From NCBI GenBank assembly GCA_018645065.1, contig JABGPF010000021.1:1-33914 (forward strand): 33,914 nt of DNA, read 5' to 3'. This stretch comes from Phycisphaerales bacterium. Its GTDB lineage: Bacteria > Planctomycetota > Phycisphaerae > SM23-33. A program made the position numbers and the translations under genes. Shown piece after piece: positions 8,581 to 17,756 of the stretch; positions within the stretch are counted from its first letter, which is position 1; each line of letters begins with the position of its first letter. The notes beneath the pieces are model-generated. The model saw nothing but the letters and a program-made list of their open reading frames with translations. It was not told the origin of the DNA and did no database searches.

Positions 8581-10554
8581 ATGAGGAAATCGACACTTTC
8601 AATGATCATCGTGCTTATGTTCGCGATGAGCCTGCTGATCGGATGCGGTAAGGGCAAACAAGGCGACCAGGCCGATAAGACCGCAAACGGGACCAATGAA
8701 AATGCGCCTGAAATATTAGACTGCATACCGGCGGGATCAACTTTCTATATGACCAAATCGCTGTCGGGCACTCTCGATACGGCCAAAAAATTCATGGACG
8801 ATATCGGCGCTGGTGAGATGATGGAGATGATGGAGATGAGCGTAAAAAGCCTCGACGACGAAGCCAAACGCGGCGCCCCGCTGATGCAGCAACTCAGAAG
8901 GGCACTTCGACTGGACAAGGAGATTAACTCCAAAGACTCGGCTGCACTAGTCCTGGTCAATCCCGCGGCGGCGGATATCAATATCGTCGAACTTCTCAAA
9001 GCCGCTCAATCGCGATCCGCCGCCAAAGGCGAACCAACCAGCTACTTCCAAGAGTCGAAAATTGAGGAACTCGTCGCGGTTATATGTCCCGGTAAGATCG
9101 CCAAGCTGATAGTCGCGAAAACAACCACCGAAGGACCCCTCACGGTAATAACCGACGAATACGAGAAGATATACGCCGTGCAGAAAGGCTCGCACGTGGT
9201 GATGTCTACGTCAAAAATCGCCGTCACCGCGATTCTCAACTCCCCAAAAAGCGTCGTCAGTGAGCTTTCGACCGACCAGATCGCAATGATCGAGGACAGT
9301 GAACTTACACTGCATCTGGACCTCAAACCTTACAAGCCGATGTTCGAAATGCTGCTGAATCCTCCCGACGAGAATCTCGACAGTAAATCTGGTGAGCCCA
9401 CCACGTCCGTCATGGATACGTATATATCGCTAGCACGCTGGCTGATGAACGAATTCGATACGACAACTATTGGCTTGAAACTCGGCTCGGACGGATTGAA
9501 CATCGATTCGATATGCACCGCGAAACCCGGAAGCACTACAGAGAAAATATTCCAGGCCGAATCGCCCAACGCCGGTGAGGTGAAACTCCTCGATTCGATT
9601 CCGTCGCAGCCTTATATCGTCGCGGCAGGGATGAACGGATGGATAAAAAACCCTGTGTTCCAGAAAGTGATTACTAATATGGCAATGTCCATATTGAACG
9701 AGAATTCGCTCTATAAGATCGATGAAAAAAAACAAGCCCGGATACTGGAACTGCACAACGAGGGGATGAACATGATTACCGGTGCTCAACTTGTTGTCGG
9801 AGGATCCCCCAAGGGCAAAGGCCTGATCAGTTACGTCCATGTTATCCAATGTACGGATTCTGCAAAGTATCGCAGTATCCTCTTCGAGGCCAGCGAGTTC
9901 TACAATGGGATAATAGCCAGTACGGAGATACCCCCCGGCTCGCCAAAGCCAGCTATAAACTACGCCAAAGACGCCGAGAAAATTGGCGATCTGTCGGTCG
10001 ATATAATGAGCGATACCGTATTGAACAAACCCGAGGATGATGGCGCCGAATCCTCTGAAATGCCCAATACGCTCCTGGGCGAAAAGAACAAACGTGCGCG
10101 GATCGCCGCCCCGAACGCCAAGACGCTGGTGATGACCATCGGCGGAGCGAGTGAAGGGATGGCTCAGGCGATTAAGGCTGCTGGCGGTAAGGGGCCTATA
10201 CCCGGTGACCCGGAAACTCTGAAAACCATGCAGTTTATGCCCAAAAACCCATCATTGCTCGCCCTGTTCAACACAGGCAACCTGATGGACGTTATCCGCA
10301 CGAGCATGACAACCGCCGGCGCCACGCCCGCTGCGATCAAGGACCTGCCCGCATTCAACAGCAAAACGCCAATAGCTTTTGGAATGAAGGCTAAGGGCTC
10401 AACACTGCACACCTCGCTGCACATTCCCAAACCCGTAATCAAAGAGACTGTAGCGGTGCTACAGAAACTCCACCGTCAGATACAACAAAACGTCAAGAGC
10501 TGGATGGGAGCAATCAATAACAGCAGCGGTACGGCGGCGCCGGGCGATTTCTAA
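8581..10554 (+). CDS. Large uncharacterised lipoprotein, copy B
   Basis: The ATG at 8581 corresponds exactly to the copy A start; the same GGGAAAGGG element lies upstream. An in-frame extension to 8458 covers only the duplicated leader and is rejected. The product has 657 residues with lipobox LLIGC (Cys22). It aligns along nearly its whole length with copy A: the CIPAGSTFY opening, the TTTEGPLTVIT and VQKGSHVVMS blocks, SICTAKPGSTT, and the FMPKNPSLLALFNTGNLMDV block near the end. It differs by an expanded Met/Glu run (MMEMMEMS, near residue 80) and by lower conservation in the middle. The function is unknown; a paralogous lipoprotein with a changed ligand or partner is one possibility. Confidence 0.88.
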   Translation: MRKSTLSMIIVLMFAMSLLIGCGKGKQGDQADKTANGTNENAPEILDCIPAGSTFYMTKSLSGTLDTAKKFMDDIGAGEMMEMMEMSVKSLDDEAKRGAPLMQQLRRALRLDKEINSKDSAALVLVNPAAADINIVELLKAAQSRSAAKGEPTSYFQESKIEELVAVICPGKIAKLIVAKTTTEGPLTVITDEYEKIYAVQKGSHVVMSTSKIAVTAILNSPKSVVSELSTDQIAMIEDSELTLHLDLKPYKPMFEMLLNPPDENLDSKSGEPTTSVMDTYISLARWLMNEFDTTTIGLKLGSDGLNIDSICTAKPGSTTEKIFQAESPNAGEVKLLDSIPSQPYIVAAGMNGWIKNPVFQKVITNMAMSILNENSLYKIDEKKQARILELHNEGMNMITGAQLVVGGSPKGKGLISYVHVIQCTDSAKYRSILFEASEFYNGIIASTEIPPGSPKPAINYAKDAEKIGDLSVDIMSDTVLNKPEDDGAESSEMPNTLLGEKNKRARIAAPNAKTLVMTIGGASEGMAQAIKAAGGKGPIPGDPETLKTMQFMPKNPSLLALFNTGNLMDVIRTSMTTAGATPAAIKDLPAFNSKTPIAFGMKAKGSTLHTSLHIPKPVIKETVAVLQKLHRQIQQNVKSWMGAINNSSGTAAPGDF

Positions 10555-10584
10555 GAACCACGAATCTATTAAACCATAAGCGCA

Positions 10585-10626
10585 AGTAACGGCGTCGCGG
10601 TATCTTACCGCAACGCCGTTACTTTA
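10585..10626 (+). terminator. Terminator after lipoprotein copy B
   Basis: A 10-bp perfect outer stem (10585-10594 with 10614-10623) encloses a 6-bp inner stem (GCGGTA/TACCGC, loop TCT) across a small internal loop. A modest T-rich tail (ACTTTAT) follows. It is related to the two earlier hairpins but rebuilt. Confidence 0.65.
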
Positions 10627-10640
10627 TCGGGTTTCATTTC

Positions 10641-10670
10641 TTGCAGCAACGGAGCAATATGGGGTACTAT
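10641..10670 (+). promoter_or_regulatory. Candidate promoter of the second HzsA-related gene
   Basis: TTGCAG (10641-10646), 18-nt spacer, TACTAT (10665-10670). The architecture matches the candidate promoter at 3079-3108, and the distance to the start codon at 10746 (about 75 nt) is also similar. Confidence 0.45.
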
Positions 10671-10745
10671 ATAGCGTTAATTCGTAAAGACACAACAAGC
10701 TGGACGGACTGTAATTATCCCACCCGAACGCAAAGGAAAAGTCAC

Positions 10746-13538
10746 ATGAATAAGTTGTCACGTATCGCGATCCTCGCTACCGTTTGTTTTGCGGTTTTGG
10801 GATCTATGTCAACCGGAGCTTCGGCGATCACGCCTGAAGGTCAAGCTCAACTCGACGCCGACTGGCTCGTGCAATGCGGTGGGAAACCGACAGCCAAGAT
10901 GGTCACCGATGAAATCGGCTGGGCGCGCGAACTGGCTGCCCGTCTGGAAAAGATCAAAGGCTGCCCCTCACTGAAGGCCGATCTGGCCAAGCTGGCCGAG
11001 CTCGAAAAGCAGATCGCCGGCGCCAAAGACGCCGAAGCGGCCAAAAAACTCTACCTCGCGGTTCGAGCAGCAAAGCGAAAGATCATGTTCGCCAACCCGC
11101 TGATCAACTTCGACAAGATCGTCCTGATCGACAACCCGTTCCCCAACGGTAAAAAAGGCGACGCGACTAACGAATGGCGTCACGAAGCTCGTCACCGCAA
11201 CGGTTACATGGCCGTTATGGGCGGAAAGCTCCTTTCGGTCGGGCTCGATCCGGGCAGTAAAGCCACAAGCCTCTTCGGCGATCGCATCGGTAGCTTCTGG
11301 CGCCCCGACGTGCACTTCAACGGTAAGAAAATCGTTGTCAGCTTCCAGCCTACCGGCCACAAGTCGTTCCACCTGTACGAAGTCGACTCAGAAGGCAAAA
11401 ACGTCAAGCAGCTCACCTTCGGCGACTACGACGACCTCGACCCGATCTACACGCCTGACAACCACATTACCTTCTGCTCGTCGCGAGCACACACATACGT
11501 TCGCTGCATGCCCATGACACACGCATACGCGGTGTCACGCTGCGACGCCGACGGAAAGAACATCTACGTAGTATCGCGTAACGGTGAGGCTGAATACATG
11601 GCCTCAGTCCTGAACGACGGTCGCGTAATCTACACCCGCTGGGAGTACACTGAAAAGGCTCTCTGGCGAATCCAGAGCCTCTGGACCATGAACCCCGACG
11701 GAACGAACGTGCAGGTGTTCTGGGGCAATCAGTCGCGCTGGCCTGACGTTCTGACAGAAGCACGAGCCATCCCCGGTTCAAACCGCGTAATGTTCACCGG
11801 TCTTGGCCACCACGACTGGTTCAACGGCTCGCTGGGCATTATCGACCCGGCAAAGGGTTTGAACTATCCCGACGGACTGACCAAAGTAACGCCTGAAGTT
11901 CGCTGGACGGAAGTCGGCGACGGACCGAAAGAAAAGACCGAATCGAAAACGTATCACAGTTGCAAGGCCTTCCGGGCCTACAAAACCCCCTACCCGCTCA
12001 GCGAAGAAGATTTCCTGTGCTCGGCGATCGTAAGCGGTGGACGCGGCGGACGCTTCCAGCTTTACCTGATGGACATCCACGGTAACCGCGAGCTGATCCA
12101 CAAGGGTAATCACAACGCTTATTACGCCATGCCTCTAGTGGCCCGCAAGGCGCCTCCGGCACTTCCCGATCGCGTCGCCTGGCCGAAAATCGGATCGGGT
12201 CAAAAAGCCGCCTCCGGCGTGCTCTACAGTAACGACGTATTCAGCAACGCGCCCAAAATCCTCAAGGAAAAGGGCAAATACATTCGCTCAGTAGTTATGG
12301 ACCCCAAGAGCTACACGACGTGGCACAAGACTGTCCAGCACGACGGACCGGCAGTCAGCGTATTCCAGGCCGATGGCGTAAAACGCATACTGGGAACCAC
12401 GCCGATCGAAAAAGACGGAAGCATCTGCATGGAAATTCCCGCCGGTATCGCCGTTTCCTTCCAGGTTCTCGACGAGAAGAAGCAGTGCATCCACGTTATG
12501 CGTTCGTTCACAGGCGTAATGCCCGGTGAAACTCGCGGTTGCTTCGGATGCCACGAATCGAAGCTGTCGACACGCGGAAACCCCGCGGCAGGGTCGAACA
12601 GCATCGCGATGAAGAAGGGCCCGAAGAAGCCCGTCGAACCGGCATGGGGATACAACACGTCGATAAGCTACACCAGGTTCGTTCAACCGGTGCTCGACAA
12701 AAACTGCGGCAAGTGCCACCAGGACCCCAAGCACAAAGCGTTCGCAAAGCTGAACATGACCTACCGCCCCTCGAAGCATCGCTGGCGCACGCGAGTTAAC
12801 ACGCGTCCTGACGATGTCAGCCCGTTCACCGAGCCTTATTACACGCTGGTTGGCGGCGGACAGGGTTGGGGCGGACGCCAGAAGAAGATGCCCCTGTCGG
12901 GCGTTTATGTTGTTGAATCGTACAACAGCGGCGGCGACGGTTCGGACCTGAAAACGCTTCCGCCCTACTCGGCGTTCTCGCCCAAGAGCACGCTGATCAA
13001 GAACGCGTCGAGCGGTGAGCATCACAAGGTTAAGGTGTCGGCTGCAGATCTCGCGATGCTGGTCGCATGGGTTGATCTGAACGGTCCGTACCTCGGCGAC
13101 GAAGAAATTCGCAATATGTACGACCCGATCTCATACGCCGCCGAGAACATCTCAGCGGTTCGACCCCGAGTGGCCACCGCGCCGATGATCGATCGCTTCA
13201 ACATCCGCCAGGACGGCGACTCAGCCAAGGTCTCCGGACCGCTGAAGCTCTCGAAAAAGGCGATCAAACAAGCCCCGCCAAGACCCAGCAAATCGCCCAA
13301 AAAGCCCAAAACGCTGGTCTACACGAAGATCCTCAAGGTTACCTACGGAGCTGGCAAGAATGTCAACGACGTTACCGCAAAGGTGACAGAGAGCGCCAAC
13401 AAAACCGGGATCATCACGATATCAAGCGAGCACAACACCCTCTTTGGCGACCCGATCAACGGGACCGTCAAGGAACTGGTTATTACGTTCGAACACAAGG
13501 GCAAGAAGCAGACCGTCAAGGCACTCCGGTCAACCTGA
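10746..13538 (+). CDS. HzsA-related di-haem c protein, paralog 2
   Basis: I chose the ATG at 10746 because AAAGGAAAA precedes it and a signal peptide begins directly there (MNKLSRIAILATV..., cleavage near GASA); an in-frame start at 10641 would put an implausible tail before the signal and would overlap the promoter. The product has 930 residues and is very close to paralog 1 through the propeller and middle domain (DWLVQCG, YDDLDPIYTPD, NQSRWPDVLTEARAIPGSNR, LGHHDWF). The haem sites are C599/C602/H603 and C654/C657/H658. The main differences are a shorter loop before LSEEDFLCSA and a different C-terminal linker. The small shared C-terminal domain spans about 852-930. It is probably periplasmic or surface-bound; the substrate is unknown. 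Confidence 0.92.
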   Translation: MNKLSRIAILATVCFAVLGSMSTGASAITPEGQAQLDADWLVQCGGKPTAKMVTDEIGWARELAARLEKIKGCPSLKADLAKLAELEKQIAGAKDAEAAKKLYLAVRAAKRKIMFANPLINFDKIVLIDNPFPNGKKGDATNEWRHEARHRNGYMAVMGGKLLSVGLDPGSKATSLFGDRIGSFWRPDVHFNGKKIVVSFQPTGHKSFHLYEVDSEGKNVKQLTFGDYDDLDPIYTPDNHITFCSSRAHTYVRCMPMTHAYAVSRCDADGKNIYVVSRNGEAEYMASVLNDGRVIYTRWEYTEKALWRIQSLWTMNPDGTNVQVFWGNQSRWPDVLTEARAIPGSNRVMFTGLGHHDWFNGSLGIIDPAKGLNYPDGLTKVTPEVRWTEVGDGPKEKTESKTYHSCKAFRAYKTPYPLSEEDFLCSAIVSGGRGGRFQLYLMDIHGNRELIHKGNHNAYYAMPLVARKAPPALPDRVAWPKIGSGQKAASGVLYSNDVFSNAPKILKEKGKYIRSVVMDPKSYTTWHKTVQHDGPAVSVFQADGVKRILGTTPIEKDGSICMEIPAGIAVSFQVLDEKKQCIHVMRSFTGVMPGETRGCFGCHESKLSTRGNPAAGSNSIAMKKGPKKPVEPAWGYNTSISYTRFVQPVLDKNCGKCHQDPKHKAFAKLNMTYRPSKHRWRTRVNTRPDDVSPFTEPYYTLVGGGQGWGGRQKKMPLSGVYVVESYNSGGDGSDLKTLPPYSAFSPKSTLIKNASSGEHHKVKVSAADLAMLVAWVDLNGPYLGDEEIRNMYDPISYAAENISAVRPRVATAPMIDRFNIRQDGDSAKVSGPLKLSKKAIKQAPPRPSKSPKKPKTLVYTKILKVTYGAGKNVNDVTAKVTESANKTGIITISSEHNTLFGDPINGTVKELVITFEHKGKKQTVKALRST

Positions 13539-13576
13539 AGACAAAATAACCCGCCGCACCCAACCCGACGAGATTT

Positions 13577-13618
13577 AGCTGATTAAGCCCCCTGATAACG
13601 TCGGGGGGCTTTTCAGCT
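13577..13618 (+). terminator. Strong intrinsic terminator after HzsA-related gene 2
   Basis: A stem AGCCCCC/GGGGGCT (13586-13592 with 13604-13610) is followed by TTTT. It extends outward through AGCTGA/TCAGCT with a small mismatch, giving a long hairpin. It separates the gene from the HEAT-containing paralog at 13663. Confidence 0.82.
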
Positions 13619-13662
13619 TTTTAGACTTTTTTAACGTACGACCCACCGAAGGAAGAAGTCCC

Positions 13663-16600
13663 ATGGTCAAGACGCCACGTATCGCCCTGCTAACCATCAC
13701 GCTGGTCACCCTGTTTATCGCGGGAGCGGCCTCTGCGGCAGCGCCAAAACCGAGTCTGAAAGGCTCCAACTGGATATGGCACAAGGGCGCGGGCCAGGCC
13801 GCAGGTACGTGGTATTTTCAGAAGGGCTTTGCGTTTCCCGCAGGTCAGAAACCTATAAGCGCCCGTCTGCTGATCACCTGCGATAACCTCTGGGTGCTTC
13901 ACGTTAACGGTACAAAAACCGCTTGGAACGCCTCGCCAGACTCATGGTCGAGTCCGCGAAATGTGGATATCACCAGGCATCTGGTGATCGAAAAGAACGC
14001 GATCGCAATCGAAGGACGAAACACCGCGCCCGGACCGGCGGGGCTGATGGTGAAGTTGATCGTCGAATTCGAAAATGTCAAACAGACATTCCAGCTCGTC
14101 AGCGACGAGACCTGGATCAGTTCATCCAAACCGGACGAGGGCTGGAACGAGAACGGTTTTACCGCTGGCGCCAATTGGGCTCCGGTCAAGGTTCTCGGAA
14201 AGTACGGGATAGCGCCCTGGGGCAAGGTGCAGGTGGGGGGCACACGCAGGCGTCCGACACGGAAACCCGCTCCTGTGATCGAGCTTGTAACGGACGAAAA
14301 AGAACTCAGCAAACCGGTCTACCAACCCGGCGCCGTTTTTGTCGGCGGCGCGGTCGGTTTGAACGTCAACCGCCAACCGATCTACCACCAGAACATCCGC
14401 GGAACCCGAGCATATTTCGAAATGGACCCCATGACGCCGGCGGCTCTGGGACGCGAACTGTGGTCCGTAATCCCGCTCGGACCCGACGGTAAAAAAACGC
14501 TGCTCTGCGACGCAGGAACCGGAACAATCGGGTCGCCAAGCGTCTCGTACGACGGAAAAACCGTATTCTTCACCATGGTGAAACCAAACGAAGCATACTT
14601 CCATATTTACAAGATCGACATGACCGCAACGGGCGACGCCGCACCAGGCAAACCCAAAAGCGTAGTGCAACTCACCGACGGACCATTCCACGACTACGAC
14701 CCCATGGAACTGCCCGACGGGCGAATCGCCTTCAGCTCAACACGAATCGGAAGCCGCGAAGAATACCACGCGAAATACGCGTCATCGCTCCACACTTACG
14801 ACCCCAAGACCAAAAAAATCCGACCGCTGACATATCACATCGTAGCCGATCGCGAACCGCGAGTAATGGCTGACGGGTCGCTGGTGTTCATTCGATCGGA
14901 CAACTTCCTGGAACGAGCGAAAGTGGAAGTGCACCTGCACCAGACTCGCATGGACGGTACTGCCGGTCAGGTAATCATCGGACCAGGGCGAAAAGGCGTG
15001 AGGCTCGATCGCGACGTAGCGGCTGAACCGGCGATGAACTGGCTCCGCAGATACGGTATAGGCAGCCCGGCGCCGATGACTGACGGGCGAGTGGCTGCGA
15101 TCAACCAGAGCGGTCTGGTGACCTCCGCCAGCGCCACTGGTATGTCGGTGGGCGGCGGATTCCTTCCGTTCGACCTGTCGCCCCTGCCCGACGGCAGGCT
15201 GCTGTGTACGTCCAAAGGGAAAAATCAGATCATCGTTTTCGACCCGAAAGACCAGAAGCCAAAAGCCATCTTCTCCATGAACGGTATCCATTCGGTAGTG
15301 CACATGGGCGCTCGCAAGAAGCCTTCTGTAATGCCTTCGATGATCGACCCCGCCGCTGAACGCCGGATCGACAAAACAGGCTTCCTCTACTGCCAAAACG
15401 TGCTCGACACACAGCACACCGCCGCCGACACGAAACGCATCCGGGCCATCCGAGTCTACGAAGGGCGACCCTTCACGCTGGAACCGACCAAAACGATCTA
15501 CGCGCACATCGGAACCGTGGGCGTCGAGCTGGGAACCGTACCGCTGGCTGCCGACGGGTCGTTCTATATCGAAGTGCCCGCCGACCGTCCGGTGGCGCTG
15601 CAGGCGATTGACGCCGAAGGCCGAGCAGTCATCAACGAGTTGTCGTGGATCTACACTCGCCCGGGCGAGCAGCGGGCATGCGTCGGCTGCCATGCTCCGG
15701 TTGATGCGGCTCCAAAAATGACGGTGGCCACCGCGATGAAAACCAAACCGATGAAGCTCACCGGACAGGGCGACCCCCACCGCTTCCGAGCGAACAACGG
15801 AGCCAACGGCGGGATCGTGAACCTGCAGCTCGATAAGTTCCGAGAAGTTGTCGGCGTGAATCTCATGACCGTGCCCAACGACGCGAGCCTCTCGACGATC
15901 AGGCGTTTGGGAATTCTTCGCAACCGATCGTCGATACCCGTGCTGGTCAAAGCGTTGAAGGACAAGAGCCCCGAGATGCGATGCGCCGCGGCGATGTCGC
16001 TTTCGGCGTGCGGTAATCGTGACGCGGTCAAACCGCTCATGGAGGCCCTGGGCGACACTAACGCCACAGTAGCCCGCGCCGCGGAAGTGGCGCTGGAGCA
16101 CCTGACGGGCAACCCCAAAGGCGGGACCGACTGGGCTGCTATCGAAAAGGCGCTGATTGGCAAAATGTCGGGCGAGGCCCAGCTGGCCAAGGCGTCTGCG
16201 GGAGCGGCGCCGAAAATCGTTATTAAGTCGGCGCTCTATGGCGTGAAGGGCAAGCCCGAAAAGCAGATGGATCTGACCGCGAAGATAAACAAACGCCTCG
16301 CCGCCGGTGAATGCACCTTCAGCGCGAGTTACAAGTTCGCCGGCAAGGATCCGGCGCCGGGAATCAACAAGACAACCGAACTGGAATACTCGCTCAACGG
16401 GAAGGTCAGGAAAGTGTCCCTTCGAGAAGGCGCCGAGTTTAACCTGATGACAGGCTCTGCAGGAAGCATTTCCACCACTAGCAGTAAGAACGGGCAGGAA
16501 GTGCATATGGCAATTGAATCGCTCGGCCATGTCGGCGGTGACGCGGGCAAGAAGGCGATTCGCGATTGGCTCAAGAACAATCCCAAGGGCGAGCTGCGAA

Positions 16601-17706
16601 TAATGATGGCCGCCATCCGCTCGCTGGGCTACCTGCAAGATCGCAAGGCGATACCCGCCCTGGTGGAGATCATGAATGCGAATCTCAATGTCCGAGGAAA
16701 AGGCGGTTGGAACGAAGGCGGATTCAATCAGAAACCGACGTATCTTTGCGCGACCGCGGCGGAAGCTTTGGGGCGCATTGGCGGAGCCGACGTGGAAAAA
16801 GCGATTCTGGCGGCGTTGGCGAAACTAGGCAATTTCGAGACCCATGTAATACATACCGGCGAGCACGGTTGGCTCAGAAGCGCACAAGCCTCGCCGAACT
16901 ACTTCCGCATGCTCGAAGCGCTCGAACGCATGAACAGCAAAGCCGGAGCCCCGCTTGCAGGACAGCTCGTCGAGTCGCTTCAGTCCGATAAGGACCGCGG
17001 GCTGCTGTACGAACTGGACACTTACGAAAAGCTGGTCGGGCGAACCGTCAAGCGCATCGGACGCATGGACGACGTTGTCGAAGCGTGCCTGGCGGTGCTG
17101 GGCGATAAGTCCGGTAACACCAAGCCCGACGCCGCACTGACCAAATCGGTATCCAAAGCCCCGCACAACGAGGGGCACATCAGGAGGCATTCAGCCCAGG
17201 CACGGGCGGCGCAGGTTATCTCAATTGTCTGCATGGACCTCAAATACGCACCGCGAATACGCAAAGTGCTGATGGCGCATCGAGCGGCGAAAGCGTCCGA
17301 AACGCGAGCGTGGGTTTGCTTCATGCTGACCCGCACACTGGGACGATTGGGCGATACCGGATCGATTGACCTGTTCATCGAAATGCTCGCCAAAGGCCCG
17401 ACAGAAGCATCGTTAGGCCTGAACCCCCCGCCAGCGCACATTATTTACAAGGCATGGCGCCCGTTCCACCGCCCCGCTGCCGCATGGTCGCTAGGCCAAC
17501 TGAAAGCAAAACAAGCTACGCCTACACTGCTGAAAACCGTTCAGGAACTCGGTAACGCATCGAGCACGCGCGAGCAAGCCGCAGCAGCACTGGGAAAAAT
17601 CGGCGACAAGACCACACTTACCGAACTGAAAAAAATCGCCGAAGAATACCCCGAACTAATGACCAGGCGAGCACTGCTGAGATCAGCGAAAAAGATCGCC
17701 AAATAG
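13663..17706 (+). CDS. Giant HzsA-related mono-haem c protein with HEAT repeats
   Basis: A 1347-residue exported protein; AAGGAAG lies 7 nt before the ATG and the signal peptide ends near residue 25 (AASA). Residues about 30-185 look like a beta-sandwich, galactose-binding-like domain (SNWIWHKG, TWYFQKGF, LHVNGT). Residues about 220-650 hold TolB-like propeller blades and the HzsA-like middle domain. A single CxxCH follows, C673-V-G-C676-H677. The second haem segment of its relatives is absent. HEAT repeats occupy about 740-835 (IPVLVKALKDKSPEMRCAAA) and about 945-1340. Between the two HEAT blocks (about 851-925) lies the small domain that ends the other two HzsA-related proteins. HEAT arrays bind proteins or large ligands, so this may be a docking member of the set. 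Terminator-separated from its neighbour upstream. Confidence 0.9.
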   Translation: MVKTPRIALLTITLVTLFIAGAASAAAPKPSLKGSNWIWHKGAGQAAGTWYFQKGFAFPAGQKPISARLLITCDNLWVLHVNGTKTAWNASPDSWSSPRNVDITRHLVIEKNAIAIEGRNTAPGPAGLMVKLIVEFENVKQTFQLVSDETWISSSKPDEGWNENGFTAGANWAPVKVLGKYGIAPWGKVQVGGTRRRPTRKPAPVIELVTDEKELSKPVYQPGAVFVGGAVGLNVNRQPIYHQNIRGTRAYFEMDPMTPAALGRELWSVIPLGPDGKKTLLCDAGTGTIGSPSVSYDGKTVFFTMVKPNEAYFHIYKIDMTATGDAAPGKPKSVVQLTDGPFHDYDPMELPDGRIAFSSTRIGSREEYHAKYASSLHTYDPKTKKIRPLTYHIVADREPRVMADGSLVFIRSDNFLERAKVEVHLHQTRMDGTAGQVIIGPGRKGVRLDRDVAAEPAMNWLRRYGIGSPAPMTDGRVAAINQSGLVTSASATGMSVGGGFLPFDLSPLPDGRLLCTSKGKNQIIVFDPKDQKPKAIFSMNGIHSVVHMGARKKPSVMPSMIDPAAERRIDKTGFLYCQNVLDTQHTAADTKRIRAIRVYEGRPFTLEPTKTIYAHIGTVGVELGTVPLAADGSFYIEVPADRPVALQAIDAEGRAVINELSWIYTRPGEQRACVGCHAPVDAAPKMTVATAMKTKPMKLTGQGDPHRFRANNGANGGIVNLQLDKFREVVGVNLMTVPNDASLSTIRRLGILRNRSSIPVLVKALKDKSPEMRCAAAMSLSACGNRDAVKPLMEALGDTNATVARAAEVALEHLTGNPKGGTDWAAIEKALIGKMSGEAQLAKASAGAAPKIVIKSALYGVKGKPEKQMDLTAKINKRLAAGECTFSASYKFAGKDPAPGINKTTELEYSLNGKVRKVSLREGAEFNLMTGSAGSISTTSSKNGQEVHMAIESLGHVGGDAGKKAIRDWLKNNPKGELRIMMAAIRSLGYLQDRKAIPALVEIMNANLNVRGKGGWNEGGFNQKPTYLCATAAEALGRIGGADVEKAILAALAKLGNFETHVIHTGEHGWLRSAQASPNYFRMLEALERMNSKAGAPLAGQLVESLQSDKDRGLLYELDTYEKLVGRTVKRIGRMDDVVEACLAVLGDKSGNTKPDAALTKSVSKAPHNEGHIRRHSAQARAAQVISIVCMDLKYAPRIRKVLMAHRAAKASETRAWVCFMLTRTLGRLGDTGSIDLFIEMLAKGPTEASLGLNPPPAHIIYKAWRPFHRPAAAWSLGQLKAKQATPTLLKTVQELGNASSTREQAAAALGKIGDKTTLTELKKIAEEYPELMTRRALLRSAKKIAK

Positions 17707-17756
17707 CGTCGCAACGATACACGGACACCACGCGGAAACGGTTATTCTATTTCACT

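Larger units (their letters stand above)
6132..10623 (+). repeat. Tandem duplication: hairpin + leader + lipoprotein gene, two copies plus a third hairpin
   Basis: Unit A runs from about 6132 to 8385 and unit B from about 8386 to 10584; a third related hairpin closes the array at 10585-10623. The similarity is not limited to the genes. The leaders share GTCGGCCTTTCTGAGTTTTG and the following block up to each start codon (6235-6327 against 8491-8583), and the text after each stop codon (AAGAACCACGAA) is the same. The arrangement shows an ancestral tandem duplication of a whole transcription unit followed by divergence. Confidence 0.85.

Noticed and set aside
6132-10623. CRISPR-like or phage-like repeat array
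   Set aside because: The three hairpins are about 2.2 kb apart and are explained by gene duplication; no short regularly spaced repeats or cas genes exist in the window.
3196-13538. Hydrazine synthesis (anammox) operon
   Set aside because: Only alpha-subunit-like proteins are present. No HzsB/HzsC-like or hydrazine dehydrogenase genes are seen, and HzsA-related proteins occur outside anammox bacteria.
14782-16638. 618-codon open frame on the minus strand
   Set aside because: It lies wholly inside the HEAT/HzsA-related gene, has no family-like pattern, and reflects the codon bias of the gene on the other strand.
17707-17756. Terminator after the HEAT-containing gene
   Set aside because: No stem followed by a T run was found in this short gap.
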